Positions 1 through 10,648 of a stretch of DNA of 64,000 nt are shown here, one piece after another; the stretch's first letter is position 1; the number at the start of each line of letters is the position of its first letter. Origin of the DNA: Isoetes taiwanensis (taxonomy: Eukaryota; Streptophyta; Lycopodiopsida; Isoetales; Isoetaceae). The DNA lies in NCBI GenBank assembly GCA_021234155.1, contig JAJEKV010000157.1:718807-782806 (forward strand), read 5' to 3'. The translations under genes were made by a program, and so were the position numbers. Below the pieces are notes generated by a model. The model had not been told where the DNA came from, did not search any database, and saw only the letters and a program-made list of their open reading frames with translations.

Positions 1-40
1 GGCCGGTGAGTGGGCTTCTTTTCTTCGGGGCTTCCTGGAC

Positions 41-1149
41 TTGCGCAGGTTAAACTCATGGCTATCAGCTCACCTGAAGAGGTTAGGTTTGCCCCAACAC
101 CAATCGCTAAAGGCACTGGGTAACAACTTTTTTCTCATCATGTTTGACAGTGAGGCAGTTGTGGATAGATTAGTTGCCCGTGCAGCAGACCCATTTGCAG
201 GAAGCTTCATTTTGTACCAGTTCTACACACCAGGCTTTCTCCCTGACAAGCTCTCCGCTATCAAAATCCCTTGCTGGTTTGAAATAGAGTATCTTCCACC
301 AGACCTACTAGTCCCGGAGTTCCTAAAGTCTATTGCCAACACGCTAGGCTCATATGTATCTCACTCTATCGCCAAAGGGGCTAGAATTTGTGTTGCCATC
401 ACAGCCAACACGCAGATCCCCAAAGGAGTGACTGTGAAAAGTGGTATGTGCTGCTTTAAGTTTTTACTCAAGCTATTAAATGGATGGGAAATAAGGAAGA
501 TGTTCCCAAATGTGGAACTAGAAGAAGTGATCAAACCAAGCCAGACAAACGTCAATGATCAAAATGCCTCCGAGGGCAATGACAGAGAACATGTGCATGT
601 GGACCGAGGGGACGACACGGGGAGGAAGCCCCTCAAGGGACACATGTTCCCCTCCACGTTGCGGTCACTCCCCCATTTACTCCCGCTCCCGCACCAGCTT
701 TTGCTACCCCTTCTTCATCCGGTGTGTGTGGAAAGCGACCCGAAAGTGTGCCATGTTCTAAAGTGGACACCACGGGTGGGGAGACTCAATGGCAAGTGGT
801 GGCCTCCAAACATGGTATAAGAGCTAGAAATTTGGCCAGGAAACCCAGAGGCTCTCATGACATGGTGAACTCAAAATGTGCAGACTCCCCTCAACCAATG
901 TCAGCTCTGTCTAAATATATTTCAGAGGTTTCTTCTACTGAGAAGGGGGCTCTCGCAGGTTTGATAACCAAGAATACTCGAGGAGCAAGGCTTCTTGAAC
1001 CGGCTCTGGGGAATCAAAAAGGCAACTCCAACTGGGCAGATAATGAAATAGGTACAACAGATGACGTGGAGATGCTAGAGAATCCATTTGCTCTACTTGG
1101 GAAGAAAAATAAGCTTGATGCAAATATGAGTCGGATAACTTTCGGGTGA
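41..1149 (+). pseudogene. LINE ORF1, DUF4283-type nucleic-acid-binding protein, frameshifted
   Basis: ORF1 of plant LINEs binds the element RNA and helps form the ribonucleoprotein. The first 150 residues match the DUF4283 pattern (LGNNFFLIMF, then an IPCWFEIEYLPPDLL segment) and align residue by residue with the intact ORF1 at 19923-21164. The first frame stops at 820. The C-terminal part continues in another frame from about 724 (GGETQWQVVASK and onward) to 1149, so at least one frameshift lies between about 550 and 760. The true start is upstream of the window: bases before the first ATG still encode the homologous GFLDLRRL segment. Confidence 0.85.
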
Positions 1150-1237
1150 GATGAAAAGGAAGAAAGCTTCGACCTCTTCCTTTAGCAACTCCGCTGATGA
1201 TAACGGTATAGCTGGCCGTCCCACAACTTTTAACTCA

Positions 1238-2208
1238 TGATTATTGTCTCATGGAATTTGCGTGGCATGAAGGGTGTTCTTAAGCGTGGTCGAAAGTGTT
1301 AGCGGCTCTATCGGGTCTATGAAGGCAGATGTCATCCTTCTTCAGGAGCATAGACTTCCAGACTTTGAGGCCAGGTCCATTGGCAGTTGGGTTGGAGGTA
1401 ATTACTCCTCCTTTAGTTGTGCGGCTGAAGGAACTAAAGGAGGCACCTGTATCTTATGGAAGGGACAAGTCCAAAAATATCAATATGCAGGGGGAAGTGG
1501 TAGATGGCAGGTTGTAATTTTTGAAACAAATAATTGTATGTGGGGGCTCATCAACATTTATGCCTCTAATATACCTGCAGAAAGGGCAGCTATGTGAGAG
1601 AGATAGAGCTCTGGATAACTCATCAGGGTTTTGGAGTTGAAAATTGGGTCCTTGGAGGGGATCTGAATATGACAGATGTATGGGATCAAAAAATTGGGTT
1701 GCACAGGAATTTACTACAAGAGGAGGAAGTTACGTGGAACTCACTTCTAAACAGCGTTGGCTTCTCCCTAATTCCTCCATCTAACATTTGCATTCTCTCG
1801 GTCTAATAAAAGCGAAGGGGCATGATGGAGTATCTTTGCTTACTAGCGGGTTCTACATGGCTAATAGGACAGCCTCCTTCATGGGCCAGATGTTATGTTG
1901 AAGGAGAGCTTGCTTTCTCTCATTCAGACCATGTGCCACAAAAGTTAGTGTTGGAGAGCATCCCTACTAAAAGAAGAGGAGGGAATGTGCCTTTCAAGTT
2001 CAATACCTCCCTATTAGGGAAGGAGGCATTCTGCAGACCCTTTAGGACTTTCCTGGCTTCTCTAACTAATACGGAATGCCTACCTTCCATGAAGGCTTGG
2101 GTTAAAAAGATCAGCCTTATGAAGATGTGGATCAAGAAATGGGGCAAGGAGGAATGCTTGAAATTCAAGAAAAAAAAAAAATGTCGTGTACAACCTTCTA
2201 AAGGCTGA
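1238..2208 (+). pseudogene. LINE ORF2 endonuclease domain (APE type), broken
   Basis: The start of ORF2. Translation from the ATG at 1238 gives MIIVSWNLRGMKG, the classic first strand of the LINE AP-endonuclease fold (the Asn in SWNLRG). After a frameshift near 1275-1300 the frame continues with ADVILLQEHRL, which holds the catalytic Glu region, then VLGGDLNM around 1650. The last motif (HSDHVP, catalytic Asp and His) is present near 1920. Stops and shifts at about 1597 and 1806 show that the domain is dead. In a live element this domain nicks target DNA to prime reverse transcription. Confidence 0.85.
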
Positions 2209-2216
2209 TCAAAAGG

Positions 2217-3609
2217 GATCTGTTACTTGATCCCCATAACAGAGACAAACAATCCTTAGAGGAGGAACTGGAAATAAAAGCCAAAGCTATTGAGGAGGAG
2301 GAAGCCAGGGGGGCTGCGGTTCGTTCTAAAACAAAGTGGTACGCAGAGTCAGATCATGAAAACTCTAAGTGCTTCTTTAGAATGGCAGGGGCCAGATTAG
2401 CAGAGAACAGTATTACTTCAATTAAAGATAACTGTCAAAATATACTTTCTGATCCCGGGGCTATCAAGGCGTTTATTCGGGACAGCTTTCAGGCTCAATT
2501 CAAAGCAGACAATCTCCCATCTTCTTATCAATCCCAAACCTCTCTTTGGTTGGCCCAGATTGAGTGGGCACATAAGATTACTGCAGATGACAACCACACT
2601 CTACTGCGTCAGCCGGGCGCAGAGGAGATATTTAAAGTACTATGCTCTCTGGCTTCTGGTAAGTCCCCAGGCCCTGATGGCTTCCCTCCTGAATTCTTTG
2701 TGGAGTTTTGGGACGCTCTTGGACCAGACTTTGTGGAGGCTGTTTCGGGGGCTTGGTCCTCTTGCTCGTTACATCCAACTCTAGCGGCAGGATTCATCAC
2801 CTTGGTCCCAAAAGTCTCTAGACCTCAATCACTTGGAGAGTGGCGTCCCATTGCACTAACAAATGTCTTATATAAGGTTATCATGAAAGGCATCGCCAAC
2901 CGTCTTAAGCCTATCTTGAACAGAGTTATTGGAAAGGAGCAATCAGCTTTTCTGCCAGGTAGGTATATTTTGGACAATTACCTAGCGGCTAGAGAAGGTT
3001 TGCATTGGTGCAGATCCACACGGCAAAATTGTGTACTTGTTAAGATGGATTTTAGAAAGGCCTACGATTCCCTTAGGTGGGATGGCCTGCGAGAAGTTAT
3101 GAGCCACATGGGTTTCAATAAGCAGTTCATCGACATCTCAATGGGAATGAACAAATTTGCCTCTACATCTGTTTTGGTTAATGGTGAACCTTCTGGTCTC
3201 TTTGACCTCAGGAAGGTATTATTAGGCGAGGGGTTGCCCGCTTGCCCTATACCTTTTTCTAATTATGGCCAACCTTCTCACAAGGATGGTTAATCTCAAA
3301 GTACTGGAAGGGGGCATCAATGGTATGGTTCTACCGAATCAAGCCGAAAAACTCACAATCATGCAATATGCGGATGACACCTTTATGTTCCTCAGGTATG
3401 ACGATGGCAGCTTTCATTCCTTTCGTGAGATATTGATTGCTTTTGAGGTTATATCAGGCATAGGGCTAAATGCCACCAAATGTTCCGTTCTATGGGCTTT
3501 AGAGGGAGATATTGACCCTCGTGCTAATGGATTGGGCTTCCCAGTCGTGGCTGCAGGGGAAACAATTAAGCTGTTGGGTTTGCCCCTCTCTGCTCTCGAG
3601 ATAATATGA
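2217..3609 (+). pseudogene. LINE ORF2 reverse transcriptase domain, broken
   Basis: The longest intact stretch is 2382-3293 (303 aa). It contains KSPGPDGFPPEFF, WRPIALTNVLYK, QSAFLPGRYILDN and the motif A aspartate in VKMDFRKAYDSLRW. After a frameshift near 3265-3290 the catalytic motif C appears as QYADDTFMF at about 3362-3390. The linker before the domain (KTKWYAESDHENSKCFF) is also visible near 2330. These are signature blocks of non-LTR reverse transcriptases. The catalytic aspartates survive, but the frame does not. Confidence 0.92.
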
Positions 3610-3633
3610 AGGGTCTCTGGGCCCCTATTCTAG

Positions 3634-5083
3634 ACAAACTTAGAAAAAAGGTTGGGTTATGGTCATCTAAAGGATTATCGTAGAGGGGAAGAGTAGCAGG
3701 TTGCTAATCTTTGTTACGGCCGAGCTCTCACATATATTCCGTCGTCTTTGGTAGCCCAGAAAGGAATATATAATCAAATACAGGTTATCATTAGAAAGTT
3801 TATTTGGGGGGGTATGGCTAAAGTTGCTTGGTCCGAGCTATGTAGGGATAAAAGGGATGGAGGGATTGGATGTAAGGACCCTTTCACCTGAGGCTCAAGC
3901 TCGGCTGGCTAGATTTGTCTGGCGAGTTTTACAAGGGGATACATCTCCTGCTCTGGCATTTGTTAAGCACTGGTTTGATCTGTGCAAGATTCATGGTAAA
4001 CCATCTCTTCCTAGGGATGAACTAGGAGCCTTTTTTTGTAATTTTAAGGTGGCCCCTGGCACCTCCCCGGTCATGAGGCGTCTTCTTCATGCTTGGAGGG
4101 AGGTGCAAACAGTATGTTCCCCCATGACTATACCTCGAGAGGCTGGGAAAGTCAGTATATTCTGGAACACTCATGTATGGGAAGAGAATGGACGTCCCTT
4201 GGCATTAGTTCATCCTCGCATCTTTAAGAAATGGCGAGACCATGGGATCTTAAAATTGCAGCATCTTTGGGAAAACGATAGATGGATATCTTGGATGGAA
4301 TTTAGACTCAAAGTGCAAAGAGCAGGGGAGGGTGATAGAAAGATACTACGAAAGATCCTAGATAATGTTAAGCTTCTCTCAGGGTCTACTGGTCCTGAGG
4401 AAAAGTGGTCTTGTGCAGGCAAGGAGACATACAATGTTGCAAGTATATATCGGGCTCTTTCTGATGACTCCCCTCTTAAAGCAGAGGCTAGGCTCCAAAT
4501 GAATGGTTCAGCGGCTAAGCTCCTCTTAGCAAACTCCTGGAAAACCGTATGCTCTAGGAGAATACAATTTTTTAGATGGGAGGCTCTCCAAGGAGGTCTC
4601 AACACTAAAGTGAAGCTGGTCCATAGAGGAATTGTGTCTTCAGACCTGTGTCCTCTGGGGTGCCAGGCTAGCGAATCTCTTTCACACCTCTTCTTCTGTC
4701 CAAGAATTACTGAGTTCTGGTTTTGGGTATGCCCTATTATGAGACTGCATATGCATCAACTTCGATGGCCGAATGTTGTTATGATCTCAGACAGAGATTG
4801 TATTGACGCCTCCCTGGTTAGTGTGGCTCTCTGGATTATATGGAGGCATCGATGCGATGTCACTTTGGGGGGGCAATCTATCTCTATTGAGAAACTTAAG
4901 AGTCTTTTTAATAAGGAAGTTGCTTTAATGGCATTGTCCCACCACAGGAAAATGGGGATGAGTTACAATAGGGGATTGGACAGAATTGGTAAGATTGAGG
5001 GATTCTATAACTACTTTAAGTGCCATTGGATGAGCTCTGAGGACCCAGACTTTCACGATAGATCTAATGGTGGAACAGTTTGA
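3634..5083 (+). pseudogene. LINE ORF2 C-terminal region with zf-RVT zinc-binding segment
   Basis: A 419-residue open frame runs from 3824 to 5083, preceded by more out-of-frame ORF2 sequence (RKFIWGG near 3800). It ends with a zf-RVT-like segment: FFRWEALQGGLNTK, then CPLGCQASESLSHLFFCPR, whose Cys/His spacing fits the reverse-transcriptase zinc-binding domain. No clear RNase H motif was seen. The frame is open but cut off from the RT by shifts at about 3609-3824. The neighbouring 3' UTR ends in the A-run at 5288-5310. Confidence 0.85.
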
Positions 5084-5287
5084 GTTTAGTGGAGAAAGCA
5101 ATCTGAGTAACTGACCAGATAGGGTCTCTCTACCATTATGCTGTTGTGGAATAGGACTTCCCTTAGTACGCACATCATGATGCATAGAGAACCCATATAA
5201 TAGCCCTAATGCTTCCTATTTGCCCCATTGGGGACTCTCTGTATTTTTATTACTATTATTAATAACAAAAAACACACTCTTACCCTC

Positions 5288-5310
5288 AAAAAAAAAAAAA
5301 AAAAAAAAAA
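5288..5310 (+). other. Poly(A) tail of LINE copy 1
   Basis: An uninterrupted run of A closes the 3' UTR of the LINE about 205 bp after the ORF2 stop. It marks the 3' end of the element and the plus orientation. Confidence 0.9.
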
Positions 5311-5895
5311 CAATACAAATGAGCCTTTCCCTTCCTTCTTCAATCATTTCCTTTCTCAATTGTGCAAATCATTATTATAGATTATTTACCTAGTGCAAGA
5401 GCTATTATTCTTTGACAAAAGCTGAGCTATTATCCTTTGACAAAAGCTGCCTCTTTACTCTCCACGTGTGAATCTTAGGAAACCATGTTTGGTTTCTAGA
5501 TAAACATTCATCTTGCAAGGTAGGTGTAGTTTAGAAAATAATAGGTAAACACATTGCCCTTCTATCTCCCTATAAAAATCATTAAAGTCTATGGTTAAGT
5601 ATCACATAACTTTATCCGATATCTCTATGAACATATTTTCGTGCAAAGCACTAAACCTATTTGATGTACAATAGCTCTAGGACAAACAACTAATCTTATG
5701 ATATACTATCTAACATGTCTCACAGTTCTCTGATTGTATACATTTGTTTAAGGAAGCACACCAACTTTCACCATCTTTAGTATCTATATTTAGAAATTCA
5801 TTGTTTTAGAGCACGATTGCTCAAGATTTTCACACCATTAGTAAACATTAGTCTAGGATCATTGATATTGCAAAAGAAGTAAAAGAAAATACTAC
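5311..5895. other. Intergenic, no feature recognised
   Basis: AT-rich sequence after the LINE tail. It has a short near-repeat (GACAAAAGCTGAGCTATTAT/GACAAAAGCTGCCTC) around 5410-5455 and no convincing coding frame. Confidence 0.5.
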
Positions 5896-6129
5896 TCACA
5901 AAGGAGACAACTTCTTGACAATCTTGAAATGCCCTCCATAATAGTTGGGTTTAGAACTGACACCAAGTTGGTAAAGAGAAATGTTCGCGGCGGCCTTGGC
6001 CGCCGCGATAAATTTCTTGTAAGAATAATGAAGATGTTGCCTCCACATATATTCGTTCCTATATGATCCGGACAAGACTCTAGTGGTTTCGCTTTTGATA
6101 ATGTTGGCAATGCTATGGGTTTTGAGGGT
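5896..6129 (-). pseudogene. Unidentified terminal exon or exon remnant
   Basis: On the minus strand a CTAG acceptor at 6130-6133 is followed by 77 sense codons and a TGA at 5896-5898. The frame includes TTRVLSGSYRNEYMWRQH, HYSYKKFIAAAKAAAN and KPNYYGGHFKIVKKL. It reads like real protein (charged, aromatic, no low-complexity bias apart from the alanine run), but I do not recognise the family. The segment encoding AAAKAAA is a near-perfect DNA palindrome. No upstream exon was found with confidence, so this may be a last exon or a fragment inside a transposon. Confidence 0.35.
5986..6007. repeat. 22-bp GC-only palindrome
   Basis: Two 10-bp perfect inverted arms, CGCGGCGGCC and GGCCGCCGCG, are separated by TT in otherwise AT-rich DNA. 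It lies within the minus-strand frame at 5896-6129, where it encodes Ala-Ala-Lys-Ala-Ala-type residues. Confidence 0.9.
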
Positions 6130-6982
6130 CTAGATGATAAACATTGCGGTACGCCAAATACCAATATGAGAGGCATCACTTGCCCTATAACGTTTGCTTT
6201 TTACAATTTTTTTGTTGGGAAATTTTTTTTAATGAAAAGTAGGGGATTTTGTGGGTCGTTTTTTTTTTTTTTTGCCAAACAATTCTATTTAATATCGACC
6301 CAAATTAGAGTGATTTATGCTGCTGCTTTCTTGGATTCTGCTAATATGCTTCACAGCTGCGCAGTTTCCCGAGAACCCAAGCTACAACTCTATTACCACC
6401 ACAAAAAATTCTGGTTGATAGCCTCATGCCGCCGAATCCAAACCCCAATTTTTGTCATGTGCAGATCAATCCAGGATGACCCTCCTTTTTTTCGTTAAGC
6501 TCTCTGCTCTTCTATCCGTCGTTTCACTCCTATAAAATATAATTATGCATTCTAAATAAATGCACTGTAATATGTAAATTACAGATAGAACGTTAATGTT
6601 GTCATTATTTTTCACTTGTTGAACTATTCTAGGATTATTACGTTGATTCGTGATTTCTTGATATATGTTGCTGTGATGATGTTCAATGACGATTCAATGG
6701 AGCCTGATGATGTTGAAGAAGCCTTGGAGATTGCACCCAAGGCAACAAAAGAATTTATGGTCAAAGCTGATGCCAAAACAGCTGGAAAAAGGAGAGTGCA
6801 ACCACTGCAAAGCAGTAATTGCTGCCTTACCTGCATTTCGTTATACTTCAGTAGGTTAAAAAAAAATTTACTTGTTTTGCATGTCTAAACCACTGGTTAT
6901 GGAAATTGAAAGGTATCAATTTGTGTTTTTTTGTCATGGATCAATTGTTAATATGACACTAACATCTTGGATCTGATAATAG
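6130..6982 (+). other. Possible upstream part of the Ulp1-like locus, not resolved
   Basis: No complete gene is seen. An open segment around 6676-6825 encodes an acidic then basic stretch (DDSMEPDDVEEALEIAP, later KAGKRR-like) that could be an upstream exon of the protease remnant that follows. Two long T-runs (about 6260 and 6857 as A) and no recognisable domain limit what can be said. Confidence 0.25.
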
Positions 6983-7794
6983 AAATGACGACAAAAAAAA
7001 ACTTATGGAATTCACACCATTCACGCCATTCAATAACTGTCCGTCGACTCCATTGAAACTAGTTGCATCTGACATAGCAGTTTTATGTGCAACTAACTCT
7101 AAAATGAGTAGCCGCTTAATGGATCTTTATGGCAGGTAATAACCTGGTTGTTACTGAGTTGTATTTGTTGTTATTCTATGTCTCTAATGTTAACTTTAAT
7201 CTAATCCAGGTGCTTGTATGACACATTGCCTTCAGAGTGGAAGAGCAAAATCTTTTTTTTATCCTGCTTACAACTATATAAGGTTTAGAGAAGCTAGCAA
7301 AAGGAAGAGTGAATCAGCTGAAGGATCACTTAATGTCATAGAAATAGTTAAATCAGGGATGAAGAGGATTGTGGTAGCTAAATGCCATCATATCCTTGTA
7401 CCTATCCTTGAGAATGACCATTTTGTGTTGGCTATTTTTACGCTCGCACCATCTGATTCCAAGATCCTCCCTGCACTAGCAATTCATATCTTGAACCCTC
7501 TTACAGATTATACGATACCGCAATTAAAGGGTATGTAATACATTAAGTTGTTGCTTTGCTTTTCTTTGCTATTTCGGTCTGCTAAATTTTGTGGTATGTA
7601 GGCTGCACACACAAATGTTAAACCTATCAATCGGTCAAGTATCTAGAGGCGTTGATTTCATGAAGTGAAATAATGTAACTCGGATTCAGCAAGTAGAGGT
7701 GCCACAGCAGCCCGATTTAACATCATGTGGGTTGTATGTGATGGAATTTATGCGCAAATATGTTGAAGCTCTTGTCTTTGGTACAGATATGGAA
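6983..7794 (+). pseudogene. Ulp1/SENP-like C48 cysteine protease fragment
   Basis: Ulp1 proteases cleave SUMO from proteins. Exon-like pieces are seen at 6983-7135 (ending LMDLYGR before a GT), 7210-7530 and about 7680-7794. The second carries HHILVPILENDHFVLAIF, which matches the catalytic-His block of C48 peptidases, then IHILNPL, where the family normally has Asp. The third carries VPQQPDLTSCGLYVMEFMRK, matching the Gln and nucleophile-Cys block. The frame entering exon 2 (RCLYDTLPSEWKSK) must shift at the T-run near 7253 to reach the His block. With the frameshift and the Asp-to-Asn change, this looks dead. It could be a lone pseudogene or a transposon-carried Ulp1 gene, which is common in plants. 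Confidence 0.65.
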
Positions 7795-8630
7795 GTAAGT
7801 TGTGTGCCTTCCCTTGCATGTGCTGCATCTCAGGTTCCTTTAAATATTTCTAACCTTATTTATCGATGTCACAGATTACATCTAATTGGTTCTCTCATGA
7901 ATACACCCTCTCACGACGACAATTTCTAATAGATGCTTTGCTCATGCATTGTGATGCCAATCCGAGAGAACGTAGTAGCCAGCAGTCCTTGGGTAGATGA
8001 AGCTTCTTCAAATGCTATTCTTGTATTGTCCAGTAAATTGATTGTAGTAACATGGCATCTTGAATGTAACATGGCATCAAATGCTAATCTTGCATGTAAC
8101 ATGGCATCTGAAACTTCTGATTTCTGATTTAAAAAAGCCTTGTACCCTTTTTGTTCAATCAAAACAGTTACTTGATTGTTTCAAGTTATATTAGTGATTT
8201 GCTTCAAAGGTGCAAGTGTGTTCATGCATGTTGAGTTGATACTAATAGAAATACAATAATACCTCCAACTTGAAATTGCTTTATAGATTTAAAACTGGTG
8301 AAAGCTAAGTTATAAAACATGTTGAGTTTTCACAATTAAGTGCTTGCTAAATTCATGCATCCTTGTATTGAAGAGTGTGGTGCTGGAGAGAGCCGACAAA
8401 CAAGCTCCCATTCTAGAACACCAACGTTTCATGGAGTGAACGAGAAAGAGGAGGTTGAAATGGAAGCTATGTTGGACACACTATCATCACCATGGAGACA
8501 TTATCATCACCATGACCCATTGTGATATGTTTTGTGAAAAACCCTTCTACAAATATGTGTGATATTATGTAACCTTTGAAAGCTTATACAAATAGTAAGT
8601 ACAAATTGCAGTCTAAACAGATTGAAGTGT
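7795..8630. other. Intergenic with small direct repeats
   Basis: The motif TGTAACATGGCATC recurs (with variants) three times between about 8046 and 8110. Two copies of TATCATCACCATG lie near 8480-8515. No supported gene was found. Confidence 0.45.
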
Positions 8631-9420
8631 AAGGAATATTCCTTATTGCCTTGAAAGGAATATTCCTTAGAGTTAAAAAAGAATATTCTTTATTGCTTTG
8701 AAAGGAATATTCTTTATTTCCTAGCTACAAGGAATATTCCTTATTACCTTCAAAGGAATGTTTGTTTAAGTGCACCCCTAGTGACAAGGAATATTCCTTG
8801 TAACCTTGAAAGGAATATTCCTTGTTACATTGAAAGGAATATTCCTTATTACCTTGAATATTCCTCAGTGCCTAGAAAGGAATATTCATTAGTTCATAGA
8901 CACAAGGAATATGCCTTATTACCTTAAAAGGAATATTCCTTATTGCCTTGAAAGGAATATTCCTTATTGCCTTGAAAGGAATATTCCTTATTGCCTTGAA
9001 AGGAATATTCCATATTTGAAAGGAATATTCCTTAGTTCTAAAAAGAAATATTCCTTGTTGCCTTGAAAGGATATTCCTTAGTGTTAAAAAGGAGTATTCC
9101 TTAGCATTAAAAAGAAATATTCCAAAGGAATGTTCTTTAGTTTGTTTAAGTGCACCCCAAGTGACAAGGAATATTCCTTATTACCTTCAAAGGAATATTC
9201 CTTAGTTTGTTTAAGTGCACCCCATGTGACAAGGAATATTCTTTATTACATTGAAAGGAATCCTAGCACTAAGAAATATTCCTTATCACATTGAAAGGAA
9301 TATTCCTTAATGCAAAAAAGGAATATTCCTTAGTGTCCACTTACAAGGAATATTTTTTATTACCTTGAAAGGAATATTCCTTATTACCTTGAAAGGAATA
9401 TTCCTTAGTGGAATATTTTT
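8631..9420. repeat. Array of the palindrome AAGGAATATTCCTT
   Basis: About 790 bp consist of many copies (more than 20, with variants) of AAGGAATATTCCTT, itself a perfect palindrome. They are joined by short spacers such as ATTGCCTTGA, ATTACCTTGA or AGTTAAAA. Spacing is irregular (about 20-30 bp). Three copies of a longer module beginning TTTGTTTAAGTGCACCCC occur at about 8760, 9141 and 9206. Either strand reads almost the same. The array has no coding frame and is unlike the flanks. Confidence 0.92.
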
Positions 9421-9430
9421 TCATTTAATT

Positions 9431-9482
9431 CAATGGTCCCTAAAAGTTCAATGGTTCCCGAAAAGTTCAATGGTCCCTTAAA
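9431..9482 (+). repeat. Short tandem repeat AAAGTTCAATGGTCCC
   Basis: Three imperfect copies of a unit close to AAAGTTCAATGGTCCCT directly follow the palindrome array. Confidence 0.7.
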
Positions 9483-10645
9483 AGGAAAAAGGGAAAATAG
9501 GATCTATGGGTACATTCTGTTAGAATCCAGAATTTATGATTGGGCTCGTCTTTTAAGACACGCCATTATGGCAAGCATTATAGGCCATCCTTTAGATTCT
9601 TTACCAGTTATGTCTTCACAATAGCTACTTGAGGCATTCCAATGACTGGCTCAAATAGGAATTGCAATCTTTTATCCTGCAACAATCTTCCTGCAAATAT
9701 ACTTTGTTGTTTTCGAGTCAAATTAGATACCTCATTCATTATGAGATTTACAACAGCATTCACCTTTCTTCTAATTGGCTTTGCATTTATCCACCCCTAC
9801 AAACCCTCTGTTTTGATTTTCTTTGTCTGGTTGTAAGAGTGCTTTGTGAAACTTCATCAATAGGAGGATTGAAATCTGAACCCCTTGCTGACTTTGAAGT
9901 GCTTGCATGAGAGTCCAATCCTTCTTCCATAGTTTCTTGTTCAACTGGTGCTTTAAGACATCGATCCATTCTGCAGAAAGGAGATACAACATCCTGCACA
10001 AAAAATCAAATTGTCAACCAGATTTGTATTATTGTTTGAAGGAAAGGGATTTAAATTTCTTCAAGATACATCAAATTCTTGACATGCATTCGATAGGAGC
10101 AGCTATAATCGATTTGGGGCAAGTTTTTCTTGAGGTAGAATCCATTGGAGCCAATGTTTGATCGGTTGAGGGAAGTTCAAAATGTGCGCCAAAATTTCGG
10201 GAGGGTTGGGTATAATTATGGAGAATATTGGACGTCAACCACCTTCATTAATGATAGGCAACTCCATGAAAAATTCAAAATGTACATTACAAATACTTTA
10301 ACCTAGTTCATTTTTCTACATTAATATACAAAAAAAATTCAGACACCCTTTTATGCTTCTACCCTCTATCCTTGTTCATGCACTATAGGGCCATCAACAA
10401 GGTGGGGGAGCCTTCAGTCCAACCCTTAGACCTTGCACTCCTCAACACCAGGGTAGAACATGATCAAATCCACGAGATTCATTCCTCAGAGTACGTCTAC
10501 CTTGGCACTACAGCAGGGGCACTTTAAATTGAGCAAGACTACGAATAAGTAGGGGATGATGACCAAGATTGGGAGTGCATGGAAGCATCAAGGATGGAGA
10601 GGCAAATAGCAAGGCATGATGAGGACATCAGGCGAACCAATGAAC
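9483..10645. other. Unassigned sequence upstream of the chromovirus
   Basis: Mixed AT-rich sequence. A 5' LTR or tRNA primer-binding site for the downstream retrotransposon was sought here and not found. From about 10380 the base composition shifts to that of the following ORF (LLNTRVEHDQIHEI-like reading near 10436), interrupted by stops. Confidence 0.4.
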
Positions 10646-10648
10646 CAC

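Larger units (their letters stand above)
1..5310 (+). mobile_element. Decayed LINE (non-LTR) retrotransposon, copy 1
   Basis: A plant LINE running in the plus direction with the expected order: ORF1 (DUF4283-like), APE-type endonuclease, reverse transcriptase, zinc-binding C-terminal segment, then a 23-bp A-run. Several frameshifts break the reading frames, so it cannot code for active proteins. The 5' end lies outside the window, because the first bases are already inside ORF1 when aligned to the second LINE at 19.9 kb. No target duplication can be tested for that reason. The order and the motifs make the class assignment firm; the family name is not assigned. Confidence 0.93.

Noticed and set aside
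5986-6007. Could be a rho-independent terminator
   Set aside because: There is no T-run after the stem, the genome is eukaryotic, and the stem lies within a protein-like frame.
8631-9420. CRISPR-like array
   Set aside because: The repeat is a short palindrome with similar, not unique, spacers of irregular length, no cas genes are present and the genome is a plant.
9483-10645. 5' LTR of the chromovirus
   Set aside because: No TGTGAC/GTCACA ends, no TGGTATCAGAGC site and no similarity to the 3' LTR at 17895-18936 were found.
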